Of a DNA stretch of 64,000 bases, positions 41,385 through 49,407 are shown piece by piece. Position numbers and translations under genes: made by a program. Under the pieces are notes generated by a model, which was given only the letters and a program-made list of their open reading frames with translations, made no database searches and was not told the origin of the DNA. Origin of the DNA: Comamonas sp. B21-038 (lineage in GTDB: Bacteria > Pseudomonadota > Gammaproteobacteria > Burkholderiales > Burkholderiaceae_C); the NCBI RefSeq assembly GCF_022387135.1, contig NZ_CP092462.1, forward strand, positions 1,178,001 through 1,242,000, given 5' to 3'. Within the stretch, counting starts at the first letter, position 1. Every line of letters begins with the position of its first letter.

Positions 41385-42665
41385 ATGCCCGCTGTCTTGA
41401 TCACCGGTGCTGCCTCTGGCATTGGCCGCGCTGCCGCGCTGCAGTTTGCGCAGCAGGGCTGGGATTGCCTGCTGGTCGACATCAGCCCGGCGATTGCCGC
41501 GCTGCCTGCGCACTGCCTGGCGCAGGGCGCCGCCAGTGCGCAGGCCTTTGCGCTGGACCTGACCGATGCGCAGGCGCTGGCCCAGCTGGGCCGCCAGCTG
41601 GCTGAGTTGCCAGCGCTCGATGCGCTGGTCAACAACGCCGGTATCTCGGACAGCAGCGGCCGGCCGCTGGCCGAGCAGGCGCCCGCGCAATGGCAGCGCC
41701 TGCTGCGGCTGAACCTGCAGGCACCGCAGGCCTTGTTCGACACCTGCCTGCCGCGACTGAAGCCGGATGCGCGCATTGTCAATGTGTCCTCCGGCGCAGG
41801 GCAGAAGGCCATTCCCTGGCGCGGCCTCTACAGCCCCAGCAAGGCCGGGCTGATTGCCTGGTCGCACAGGCTGGCGCAGCGCTACCCGCAGCTGGGGGTG
41901 ACCACCTTGTGCCCCGGTTTTGTACGCACCGAGCTGGTGCAAGGGCTGATGGATGCAGGCCGCCTGGCGCTGGCCGATGCCGTTGCGAAGATTCCGCTGG
42001 GCCGCCTGGCCGAGCCCGAAGAAATGGCCGCAGCGCTGGTGTTTTTGGCGCAGCCGCAGGCGCATGTGCTGTCGGGCCAGGTCCTGTCGGTCGATGGCGG
42101 ATCGGGCATTTACGGCGGCAGCAGCCGCTGCGCGCTGAGCACGGCTGTGCCTGCGCCTTTGCAGACGCCGCTGCATCTGCAGCTGCAAGCGGGCAGCGAT
42201 GCTGCTTGTGATGGCGCCTGGTTGCAAGCGCTGCAGGCGGATGCGCCTGCGCATGCGGCTGCAACAGGCGCGCTAAGCCAAGGGGTGGTCAGCACCCAGG
42301 CGCTGGCGCCTGCTGTCAGCGATCTGCTGGAGGCCGTGCTGAGCGCCGGCCAGCAATTTGCAGCCGCCCATGCGCGCGATGCCAGCTTGCTGCTCTTGCT
42401 GCCAGCTAGCGCGCCAGCCAATGTGCCCGCCTGGCAGCACCAGACGGCGTTGGCTGCCGCGCGCATGCTGGTCGCCACCCTGGCCTGCGAATGGGCCACG
42501 CAGGGCCTGCGCATCAATGCGCTGCTGCTGTCGCCTGAACAGGCCACGGGGGCGGCTGTGGCGCAACTGCTGCCGCTGGTCCGTTTTCTGAGCGGGGCGC
42601 AGGCGCAGTTTGTGACCGGGCAGAGCCTGGATATCTCAGGCACCAAGGAGCGCTACCATGGCTGA
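41385..42665 (+). CDS. double-SDR protein: active N-domain plus degenerate C-domain
   Basis: A 426-residue protein nearly twice the size of an SDR. Residues 1-245 are a complete SDR (TGAASGIG, NNAGIS, VNVSSGAG, YSPSK, LSVDGGSGIYGG). From about residue 260, a second SDR-like unit is visible only in its later strands: LLLLLPASAPANVPAWQHQTALAAARMLVATLACEWATQGLRINALLLSPEQ, then FVTGQSLDIS. That unit lacks the glycine-rich cofactor loop and the Tyr-Lys pair, so it is probably structural. The N-domain may act on a CoA-bound ketone. It overlaps the next ORF by 8 bp. Confidence 0.82.
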   Translation: MPAVLITGAASGIGRAAALQFAQQGWDCLLVDISPAIAALPAHCLAQGAASAQAFALDLTDAQALAQLGRQLAELPALDALVNNAGISDSSGRPLAEQAPAQWQRLLRLNLQAPQALFDTCLPRLKPDARIVNVSSGAGQKAIPWRGLYSPSKAGLIAWSHRLAQRYPQLGVTTLCPGFVRTELVQGLMDAGRLALADAVAKIPLGRLAEPEEMAAALVFLAQPQAHVLSGQVLSVDGGSGIYGGSSRCALSTAVPAPLQTPLHLQLQAGSDAACDGAWLQALQADAPAHAAATGALSQGVVSTQALAPAVSDLLEAVLSAGQQFAAAHARDASLLLLLPASAPANVPAWQHQTALAAARMLVATLACEWATQGLRINALLLSPEQATGAAVAQLLPLVRFLSGAQAQFVTGQSLDISGTKERYHG

Positions 42666-43356
42666 ATGGGACACCGCCGCCGTTGAAGCCTTGTACCGCC
42701 AGGAGCGTGGCTACTGGCGGCCCTGGAACGCGCAGTTGCTCGCCCGCCGCCCGGCATTTTTGCAGGCCTATGCGCACTATGCCGGCTACCCGGCGCGCAG
42801 CGGCGGCCTGAGCGAGCGCATGGTGGAATTGGTCTATGTGGCGCTTGATGCCTCCGCCAGCCATTTGTTTGCCAGCGGCTTGAAGCTGCACATGCAAAAG
42901 GCGCTGGCCTGCGGCGCCAGCGATGACGACTTGCTCGATGTGCTGACCCTCGTCTGCCTGCAAGGCGCAGGCGCGACTGCGGCGGCGCTGAACGAGGTGG
43001 CCCAGGTGTATGGTCTGCTACCCGGCGCAGAGTCCACGGCGGAAGACCTGCCGCCAGACCTGTGGGCGCGGCTGCAGGCGCTGGACCCTGCCTATTTTGG
43101 CCATCTGCAGGCGCTGGCCAGCACGGCTGAAAGCGGCAAGGGCCTGAGCGCTGGCGAGCGCTGCCTGGTCACGATTGCGCTGCATGCCTGCTTTACTGCC
43201 CACCAGCCCGAGGCCTTGCGCGCAGCCTTGCAGCAGGCCCATGGCCTGGGCGTGGCGCGCGATGCGGTGGTGCAGGTCATCCAGATGGGCGCGCACCTGG
43301 CGGTGCATGGCACGGCGCTGGGCATCACGGTACTGGCTGAGCTGGAGGCGGCATGA
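42658..43356 (+). CDS. carboxymuconolactone decarboxylase (AhpD-fold) family protein
   Basis: A 232-residue protein with two CMD-like repeats: VELVYVALDASASHLFASGLKLHMQKALACGASDDDLLDVLTLV (residues ~55-110) and CLVTIALHACFTAHQPEALRAALQQAHGLGVARDAVVQVIQMGAH (~165-215). The CxxC redox pair of AhpD is absent in both, although the His of the second motif is kept; a decarboxylase or hydrolase-type role is therefore likelier than peroxidase activity. It may act on a late carboxylated intermediate. The gene overlaps the preceding SDR and the following Bug gene follows at 23 bp. Confidence 0.82.
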   Translation: MAEWDTAAVEALYRQERGYWRPWNAQLLARRPAFLQAYAHYAGYPARSGGLSERMVELVYVALDASASHLFASGLKLHMQKALACGASDDDLLDVLTLVCLQGAGATAAALNEVAQVYGLLPGAESTAEDLPPDLWARLQALDPAYFGHLQALASTAESGKGLSAGERCLVTIALHACFTAHQPEALRAALQQAHGLGVARDAVVQVIQMGAHLAVHGTALGITVLAELEAA

Positions 43357-43379
43357 CATCGAACGACAAGGAGACAACC

Positions 43380-44372
43380 ATGAACCAGCTGCGTAGCGAA
43401 CGCCGCACCCTGCTGATGGCGGCCATGGCTGCCGCTCTGCCTGCCGCACTTCCCCTGGCGCGGGCGGCCGCGCCGTGGCCGAGCAAGCCGGTGCGCCTGG
43501 TGGTGACCAGCTCGCCCGGATCGGGCGGCGATGTGTTTGCCCGCTTGCTGGCGCCCGGCCTGCAGGCAGCGCTGGGCCAGCCCTTCTATGTGGAAAACAA
43601 GGTGGGCGCCAACGGCATCATCGCCAATGACTTTGTCGCCAAAAGCAGCGATGCGCACACGGTGCTGTTTGCGCCGTCGTCGGCCATCGTCATCAACCCC
43701 TTTATCCAGCCCAAGCTGCCCTATGACACGCAGCGCGATCTGCTGCCGGTGGGCCAGATTGGGCTGTCGGGCATTTTTCTGGTGGCCAATCCGGAGACCG
43801 GCATTGCATCCTTGGCCGACCTGGTGCGCTATGCCAAGGCCAACCCGGGCAAGCTGTCCTGCGGCTCCTGGGGCAATGGCTCGTCGGGCCATCTGGCGCT
43901 GGAGGGCCTCAAGGCCCATTACGGCATCGACATCCACCATGTGCCCTACAAGGCACTGTCCACCGAGCTGTCCGACATCATCGGCAACAACATTCCGATG
44001 GGCTTCATGGACATCGCGTCGCCCGTGCCGCATATCCGCAATGGCAAGCTGCTGGCCGTGGGTGTGACCGGCACACAGCGCGCACCGGCCACGCCGCAGG
44101 TGCCGACCTTTACCGAGCAGGGCTTCAAGTTCGATGCGGACGGCTGGTATGGCGTGTTTCTGCCGGCCGGCAGCTCCAACCCCGAGATGGTGGAGCGGCT
44201 GAACCAGGCGCTGGCGCAGGTGGCGCAGAGCGCCGATATCCGCAAAAAGTTTGAAGACCAGAACATGGCGCTGCCTGCCGTCAAACCGGCGGCAGAGTTT
44301 GCCCGCTCCATCCAGTCCGATATGAAGATCTGGGGTGGTCTGGCCAAACTGGCCGATCTGAAGATGCCGTAA
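43380..44372 (+). CDS. Bug-family substrate-binding protein
   Basis: A 330-residue TTT receptor. AAGGAGACAACC precedes the ATG at 43380 (an upstream ATG at 43353 overlaps the previous gene). The signal peptide contains RSERRTLLMAAM, a possible twin-arginine motif, and ends near RAAAPWPS. Landmarks: VRLVVTSSPGSGGDVFARLL, YVENKVGANG, and PYDTQRDLLPVGQ. It is about 120 bp upstream of a closely similar Bug gene; the two may bind related acids entering the pathway encoded upstream. Confidence 0.9.
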   Translation: MNQLRSERRTLLMAAMAAALPAALPLARAAAPWPSKPVRLVVTSSPGSGGDVFARLLAPGLQAALGQPFYVENKVGANGIIANDFVAKSSDAHTVLFAPSSAIVINPFIQPKLPYDTQRDLLPVGQIGLSGIFLVANPETGIASLADLVRYAKANPGKLSCGSWGNGSSGHLALEGLKAHYGIDIHHVPYKALSTELSDIIGNNIPMGFMDIASPVPHIRNGKLLAVGVTGTQRAPATPQVPTFTEQGFKFDADGWYGVFLPAGSSNPEMVERLNQALAQVAQSADIRKKFEDQNMALPAVKPAAEFARSIQSDMKIWGGLAKLADLKMP

Positions 44373-44491
44373 CGAGCGCGCTGGCGGCTGCACCGGGCGC
44401 GACAAGCCCGGGCAGCGCTGACATGGCCAGCGATAGAACCAGGGGGTAGCTGCGGCAAGGGCCGGCTATCCGCAGTCAACAGGAGACAAAA

Positions 44492-45481
44492 ATGACCGAT
44501 TCATACGCAAGCTTCAACCGCCGGCAGATGCTGCTGGGCCTGCTCGCCGCAGCAGGCGCCGGCACAACGTGGGCCAACACCGCCTGGCCCAACAAGGCGA
44601 TCCGGATGATTGTGCCGGGGCCGGCCGGATCGGGCGGCGACATCTTTGCGCGCATGCTGCTGCCGCCGCTGCAGACCTCGCTGAAGGAAAGCCTCTACGT
44701 CGAGAACAAGGCCGGCGCCAACGGCATCATCGGCAATGACCATGTGGCCAAGGCCCAGGCCGATGGCTATACCTTGCTGTTCTCGCCGTCGTCGTCGATT
44801 GCGATCAACCCCATCATCCAGCCCAAGATGCCCTATGACGCCATGCGCGACCTGGCGCCCGTGGCGCAGGTGGGTGCAGCGGGCGTGCTGCTGGTGGCCA
44901 ACCCGGCGACCGGCTTCAAGAACCTGGCCGACATGGTGCAGTACGCGAAGGCCCACCCGGGCCGCCTGGCCTATGGCTCCTGGGGCAGCGGCTCGACCGG
45001 CCACCTGGTGATGGAAGGCATCAAGGCCCATTACGGCCTGGACATGCCCCATGTGCCCTACAAGGGCACCGCTGTGGAGCTGGGCGATCTGCTGGCCAAC
45101 ACCATTGGCGTGGGCTTTATGGACATTGCCTCGCCGATTCCCCATGTGCGCAGCGGCAAGCTGCGTGCGCTGGGCGCCACCGGATCGGCACGCGGCCCGG
45201 CGCTGCAGGATGTGCCGACCCTGACCGAGCAGGGCTACACCTTCGATGCCGACGGCTGGTATGGCGTGTTCGCGCCCGCCAAGACGGACCCCAAGATCAT
45301 CGACCGCCTCAATGCCGATCTGGGCCAGGCGCTGGGCAGCCCCGAGATGAAGGCCAAGTTTGCCGAGCAGAACATGCTGATCCCTGCGCACAAGTCGGCC
45401 GCCGAGTTCAGCCAGGTCGTCAAGCGCGACATGGCGCTGTGGCAGCAACTGGCCAAGGTGGCCAAGCTCAAGGTCGATTGA
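44492..45481 (+). CDS. Bug-family substrate-binding protein with Tat-like signal
   Basis: A 329-residue TTT receptor beginning MTDSYASFNRRQMLLGLLAA, a clear twin-arginine (NRRQMLL) signal, cleaved near TTWANTA. It is highly similar to the preceding Bug protein throughout: VPGPAGSGGDIFARMLLPPL, YVENKAGANGIIGNDHVAKA, PYDAMRDLAPVAQVG, PHVPYKGTAVELGDLL. The two are probable tandem duplicates. Tat export would suggest folding before transport, but Bug proteins lack cofactors, so Sec use is also possible. Confidence 0.9.
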   Translation: MTDSYASFNRRQMLLGLLAAAGAGTTWANTAWPNKAIRMIVPGPAGSGGDIFARMLLPPLQTSLKESLYVENKAGANGIIGNDHVAKAQADGYTLLFSPSSSIAINPIIQPKMPYDAMRDLAPVAQVGAAGVLLVANPATGFKNLADMVQYAKAHPGRLAYGSWGSGSTGHLVMEGIKAHYGLDMPHVPYKGTAVELGDLLANTIGVGFMDIASPIPHVRSGKLRALGATGSARGPALQDVPTLTEQGYTFDADGWYGVFAPAKTDPKIIDRLNADLGQALGSPEMKAKFAEQNMLIPAHKSAAEFSQVVKRDMALWQQLAKVAKLKVD

Positions 45482-45491
45482 GCGCCACCCG

Positions 45492-45528
45492 GGGCAGGCT
45501 GCGGGGCTGAAGGCGCTGCAGCCTGCCC
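45492..45528. repeat. 11-bp perfect inverted repeat (hairpin)
   Basis: GGGCAGGCTGC (45492-45502) and GCAGCCTGCCC (45518-45528) are exact reverse complements around a 15-nt loop, directly after the stop of the second Bug gene. No T tract follows. Possibly an mRNA-stabilising or rho-related hairpin. Confidence 0.5.
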
Positions 45529-45614
45529 AGGGACCCTCTGTGCCGCAACGGCACAGCCCACTTTTGCAATGGTCTGGCAATTGCCCGGCAGACAGGCTGG
45601 GCAAGGAAGGTCTT

Positions 45615-46601
45615 ATGTCCATACCCATACGGATTTCTTGGCGCGCTACAGCCCTGGGGCTGGGCTTGGCTTTGTGCACGGCAGCCGCGCCGGCAACTGA
45701 GGTGCAGGCCGCTTTCCCCCACAAACGCGTGACGATCGTGGTGCCGTATTCGGCCGGCGGCCTGACCGATACGCTGGCCCGGTCGCTGGCGGCCAAGCTC
45801 GCTACGCTTTGGGGCCAGCCGGTGGTGGTGGAGAACCGCGACGGCGCGGGCACCATCATAGGGACCAGCGCAGTGGCACGCACCCCGGCCGATGGCTATA
45901 CGTTGCTGTTCACCAGCTATGCCTACACCTCCAACCCGGTGCTGCGCCGCCAGCTGCCCTATGGGCCCGATGCCTTCCGGCCCGTGGGCCTGCTGGGCTC
46001 CAGCCACAATGTGCTGCTGGTCACCAACCGCTTGCGCGGGCAGTCGCTGCAGCACTTGATCGACCGCGCCAAGGCCGAGCCCGGTTCGCTGAAGCTGGCC
46101 TCATCCGGCCCCGGGTCGAGCCCGCATCTGGGCGCCGAGCTGTTTGCGACGAAGGCGGGTATCGGCTTTACCCATGTGCCTTACAAGGGGCAAGGCCCGG
46201 CGATGACCGATCTGATGGCCGGTGTGGTCGATGGCATGTTTGACGGCATGTCGTCGTATGCACTGGTCAAATCCGGCAAGGTGGCGGCGGTGGCCATCGC
46301 CTCCGAGCAGCGCCACCCGGACGCGCCCGAGATTCCGACCTTCAAGGAGCTGGGCATGGACTTTGTCAGCGGCAGCTGGTTTGGCATGCTGGCACCGGCC
46401 GCCACACCCGATGCGGTGGTGCAGCAGATCAATGCCGATCTGCACCGCGCCGTGGAAGACCCTGCAGTGCGCGCGCAGATTGCCAAGACCGGTTTGCTGG
46501 TAGCGCTGTCCACCCCCGAGGCCTTTGGCCAGTACCTGCAGACCGAAACCCGCAAGCTGCAGGCGCTGGTCAGGAGCGGCGTGCGCATCGAGTTGAACTG
46601 A
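45615..46601 (+). CDS. Bug-family substrate-binding protein
   Basis: A 328-residue TTT receptor, third in a row but less similar than the previous pair. GGAAGG precedes the ATG at 45615. Signal peptide to about residue 30 (TEVQAAFP). Landmarks: VTIVVPYSAGGLTDTLARSLAAKL, VVVENRDGAGTIIG, LPYGPDAFRPVG, and HVPYKGQGPAMTDLMAGVVDGMFDGM. It is separated from the previous gene by a hairpin and 133 bp, so it may be a separate transcription unit. Confidence 0.9.
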   Translation: MSIPIRISWRATALGLGLALCTAAAPATEVQAAFPHKRVTIVVPYSAGGLTDTLARSLAAKLATLWGQPVVVENRDGAGTIIGTSAVARTPADGYTLLFTSYAYTSNPVLRRQLPYGPDAFRPVGLLGSSHNVLLVTNRLRGQSLQHLIDRAKAEPGSLKLASSGPGSSPHLGAELFATKAGIGFTHVPYKGQGPAMTDLMAGVVDGMFDGMSSYALVKSGKVAAVAIASEQRHPDAPEIPTFKELGMDFVSGSWFGMLAPAATPDAVVQQINADLHRAVEDPAVRAQIAKTGLLVALSTPEAFGQYLQTETRKLQALVRSGVRIELN

Positions 46602-46663
46602 GCCAGGGGCACGGGGGCGGGCTGCCGCATAATCGGCTTTTCGCCATCTTTCTGGACCGCGCC

Positions 46664-47080
46664 ATGCCCCTTGACCGCCATACCCTCGCTGCCGGATTGC
46701 TCGCCACTGCGTCTTTGCTGAGCGCACCGGCATGGGCCATCAACAAATGCGTTGATGCCCAGGGCCGCACCAGCTTTCAGGATGAGCCCTGCGCGGCCGG
46801 GCAGAAGGCCGAGACCATCACCGTGACACCGTCCAGCCAGGGCATCAACCCGCGCGAGCATGACCGCCCGGTCACCAGCCGCCCGGCGGATAACCCACCG
46901 GCGTCCGCACCACCGGCAGCAGTACCCGCGGATGCCCCCGAGCCGCGTCCGGCCGATTGCCCCGATCCGGAGCGCATGAAGAGCATGCAGATCGAAGCCG
47001 AATCGATTGCGCTGCCGCTGCCGATCCGCAAGCAAAAGCGGGCGTCGTTCGAGGCGCTGAAGGCGCGCTGCGGGGGCTGA
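46664..47080 (+). CDS. DUF4124-domain periplasmic protein
   Basis: A 138-residue secreted protein. Signal peptide to about residue 25 (SAPAWA), then the DUF4124 signature INKCVDAQGRTSFQDEPCAAGQ with its paired cysteines, a Pro/Ala-rich linker, and a C-terminal helical tail with CPDPERMKSMQIEAESIA. DUF4124 proteins are common in beta- and gammaproteobacteria with no known enzymatic role. It ends 24 bp before an intrinsic terminator and is not obviously linked to its neighbours. Confidence 0.82.
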   Translation: MPLDRHTLAAGLLATASLLSAPAWAINKCVDAQGRTSFQDEPCAAGQKAETITVTPSSQGINPREHDRPVTSRPADNPPASAPPAAVPADAPEPRPADCPDPERMKSMQIEAESIALPLPIRKQKRASFEALKARCGG

Positions 47081-47104
47081 AGGCCCTATGGCTTCCACCT
47101 GAGC

Positions 47105-47132
47105 AAACGCCCGCGATAGCGGGCGTTTCTGT
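47105..47132. terminator. bidirectional intrinsic terminator
   Basis: Perfect 10-bp stem AAACGCCCGC (47105-47114) / GCGGGCGTTT (47119-47128) with a GATA loop, and A/T-rich edges. It lies between the rightward DUF4124 gene and the leftward thyA remnant. Confidence 0.87.
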
Positions 47133-47492
47133 TTATACCGCCATCGGCGCCGTCAACGGCGCATGGTGCTGGTAGCCTTCCAGCCAGAAGTCCGACGGTT
47201 CGACCTTTTCCAGCCATTCGGGCTGGTACTGGCCGGTCACCGCGTAGTCGGGGATGCGGTCCGACAGCACCAGCTTGGGGGATTCAAAGGGCTCGCGCTT
47301 GAGCTGCTCCTGCAGCATGTCCAGGTGGTTTTCGTAGATGTGGGCATCACCGATGAAGTAGGTGAACCAGCGCGGCGTGTAGCCACTCAGGCGCCCCATC
47401 AGGTGCAGCAGCGCGGCGCCTTCGGTCAGGTTGAAGGGTTTGGTCACATTCCATGCTAAGGGGTCTTTTGTCTTCATAGAGTATTTCACCAT
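47133..47492 (-). pseudogene. thyA: thyA (thymidylate synthase) 3' remnant at an island boundary
   Basis: Only the C-terminal ~105 residues of ThyA remain: [46 protein letters not shown], and the conserved tail [14 protein letters not shown]. The catalytic Pro-Cys-His region and the whole N-terminal dUMP/folate part are missing; the ~20 residues preceding PFNL in this frame ([18 protein letters not shown]) are not thymidylate synthase and come from sequence left of the junction, placed near 47430-47450. The fragment cannot be active. The base composition changes abruptly at this point, so the intact gene was probably split by insertion or deletion at the edge of a genomic island. Confidence 0.85.
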
Positions 47493-47817
47493 CTTATGGG
47501 TTCACTGACTTAGATTTGAACTGCTTGGTGAAAGTTACTTTGAGGGCTTGAACTGGAAGGAGGTAGTGAGTTCACCTCAACAGTAGACTTGGCTATTGCT
47601 GGCTCAGTTGGTTCCCTTATTGTATTCGTCGTTCAGTCGCAGAGCTTTCCCGATTCCAGGCCCAGCTCTTCCAAAGCCAAGTATGGGTGCGGTTAGTTCA
47701 GTAAACAGACTGAGGGGATGCAGGGGTGTTCAGCTCGGCCACTTGCCGCGTGCATGCCTTGATTGCCGTGTTGTGTCGTTTGCGGGATTGAAGGTACATG
47801 ACTTAAGCTGGCCGAGG
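47493..47817. other. gene-free island edge sequence
   Basis: About 325 bases next to the thyA junction with no intact gene. On the minus strand a short open stretch (ending at a TGA near 47604) could read as the tail of a lost protein but is interrupted upstream. Nothing else recognised. Confidence 0.4.
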
Positions 47818-48510
47818 CTACTTCTTCAAAAGTTCTAATCCTGTTTGCTGCCTGAAGTCAGCATAGGAATAAGGAGTAAAGGCCTGTTTGTCTGCGCTGT
47901 TGGTATGCCAGTGAGCCCAGCTCTTGCCAGTGCTATTGTCCAAGACCACTTTGTAGATTGACTCTGGCAGGCGCACCTTGTCTTCACCAATGGTTTGGGG
48001 AGCCTTGCCGAACGGCGGGCCGGTAATCACAAAGACAACCCCCTAAGCTCGGCGTACGTACCTCTGGGTGTCCTGTTCTATTTTTTGACCAGGCTCCGCT
48101 GTTGTGGCAGGAGTCCTTCGGAACTACGTTGGCCAACGAGAACGACTGAGCGTTCCCTTCCAGGGTGCTCATATCTCCTGCTGGGGCCATGTGTCCTCTT
48201 GACCACCCCGAGTATTTGACGTCGTTCAGTTGCGACCGCTCAGCGAATGTAATATGGGCTTTAGGATAGAACCAGTTTGCGCAGGGAAGGTTCTGGGCGT
48301 CCGAAAGCACGGCTGCATTGAGCCGCTGGAACACGTAAATCGGTGCTTTGGTCTCTCCTGAATACAGGACCGCAAATTCGTTGAAGCACAGCTCACGTAG
48401 CTGGACGTCGGAGGCTTGGCTGAGAAGAACTGAGGATAGTCAGCAAAACCGGCGGGCAAGGCCGGGGCCATCCAATGCGCCGCGCAGGCGAGGTCCCAAA
48501 TTTTCTTCAT
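47818..48510 (-). pseudogene. DNA/RNA non-specific endonuclease (NUC1-like), decayed
   Basis: Three consecutive frames on the minus strand assemble into one secreted endonuclease of the NucA/EndA fold. The first (start 48510) carries an N-terminal signal-like stretch; a shift near 48410 leads to the second, which has FQRLNAAVLSD, NDVKYSGWSRGHMAPAGDMS (the RGH catalytic motif) and SLANVVPKD. The third ends with VFVITGPPFGKAPQT, KVVLDNSTGKSWAHW and a YADFRQQTGLELL tail at 47818. The junction between the second and third shows an extra A in a run of six (near 48090) and an in-frame TAG near 48045. At least two frameshifts and a nonsense codon mean it is dead. Confidence 0.82.
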
Positions 48511-48672
48511 GGAGATAGGTTAGTCGTAACGGCCAGCTACCTTGAAAGACTCTGGTGGAGATGAGTTGCTTCAAGAGCTTCACTGAGCTGGGTGCGCCTC
48601 AGATAGGGACTAGCTGTCAGATGCAATCACCCACCAGGAAGGGGCGAGCATCAAGCACGTTGAACCAGGCGC

Positions 48673-48927
48673 TCACTTCTCGAGCGATGGGGTTTGGCGA
48701 ATCTCGCGGATACGTCCAAAGAATTCAGCACCGCTGACATCAAGTGCCTCGCACCAGTGGTCAAGTTCAATTGCATCCAGGCGACGCTGTCCGCTTTCGC
48801 ACCGACTGACGTATTGCTGCGTAGTCTTAAGTCGTCCTGCTAGCTCTACCTGCGAGATGTTTTGTTTGGTGCGGAGCTCCTTGAGAAGCACCAGAAACTG
48901 CCGATACTCCGGCGTGTGTAGAGGCAT
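48673..48927 (-). CDS. XRE-family helix-turn-helix regulator
   Basis: An 84-residue Cro/C1-type regulator: the HTH spans residues ~12-65 (LLKELRTKQNISQVELAGRLKTTQQYVSRCESGQRRLDAIEL) and a short tail follows. ATG 48927. Small XRE proteins of this type often repress phage, plasmid or defence genes. Two overlapping TACA..TGTA-type palindromes lie 54-85 bp upstream of its start, a likely autoregulatory site that could also control the rightward HAD genes. Base composition is lower GC than the chromosomal genes to the left. Confidence 0.82.
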   Translation of the reverse strand: MPLHTPEYRQFLVLLKELRTKQNISQVELAGRLKTTQQYVSRCESGQRRLDAIELDHWCEALDVSGAEFFGRIREIRQTPSLEK

Positions 48928-48980
48928 GCCCGACTGATACGTATTGCTAAAGAGGCGGTAGAGTGCAGGTAAATTAGAAT

Positions 48981-49012
48981 TACACCAAAATTGTGTACAT
49001 CAAATTGATGTA
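48981..49012. promoter_or_regulatory. tandem palindromic operator, XRE-type
   Basis: TACATCAA-A-TTGATGTA (48996-49012) is a perfect 8-bp palindrome with a 1-bp centre. An overlapping, imperfect copy TACACCAA-A-ATTGTGTA occupies 48981-48997. Two phased 17-bp sites beside an XRE gene are typical of autorepression. Confidence 0.6.
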
Positions 49013-49407
49013 TTCATGCAAATGATTCAACCTTGTTCTCGACTTCTCAAAGCTCCAATCGCAGAGCTATCAGATTTTGCTCTGGAGAGCACTTTTCTCT
49101 GTCCGCTCAATTTAGAACCTATGTCATGTGAAGCAAGCGGCTCTTCCCTGTTCCAACAGGTGACTGGTCAATACAGCAACTCAAGGAGTTCAATGAGGTC
49201 CAGTCTAGTTTGGGCTTCACTCCATTGCGGCGATGCTGAAGAGTCCTTTCAAGACGCTCACGGGCTATCCGCGCACGTTAGTACCGAAGACCAATGGGCA
49301 CCATGCAGCGTCGGAGTCGACAGAAAATGTTTGTGAGCGCGCTAGAGCACAAATGCCATAACCCCTTACTAGAAAAAAGTCTGCCCACCGCACATGGGTG
49401 GAGTCAC
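49013..49407 (+). other. stretch without an intact gene; possible decayed ORF
   Basis: About 395 bases with no intact gene. Two short frames on the plus strand (WSIQQLKEFNEVQSSLGFTP and, one frame over, MLKSPFKTLTGYPRTLVPK ending at TAA near 49362) look like pieces of one gene joined by a frameshift near 49220. The family is not recognised. Confidence 0.35.

Noticed and set aside
47133-47492. Functional short thymidylate synthase
   Set aside because: Lacks the catalytic cysteine region and N-terminal half, so it is a remnant.
49016-49336. 106-residue open frame as a gene
   Set aside because: No motifs, composition unlike a protein, and better coding-like fragments in two other frames suggest a decayed gene instead.
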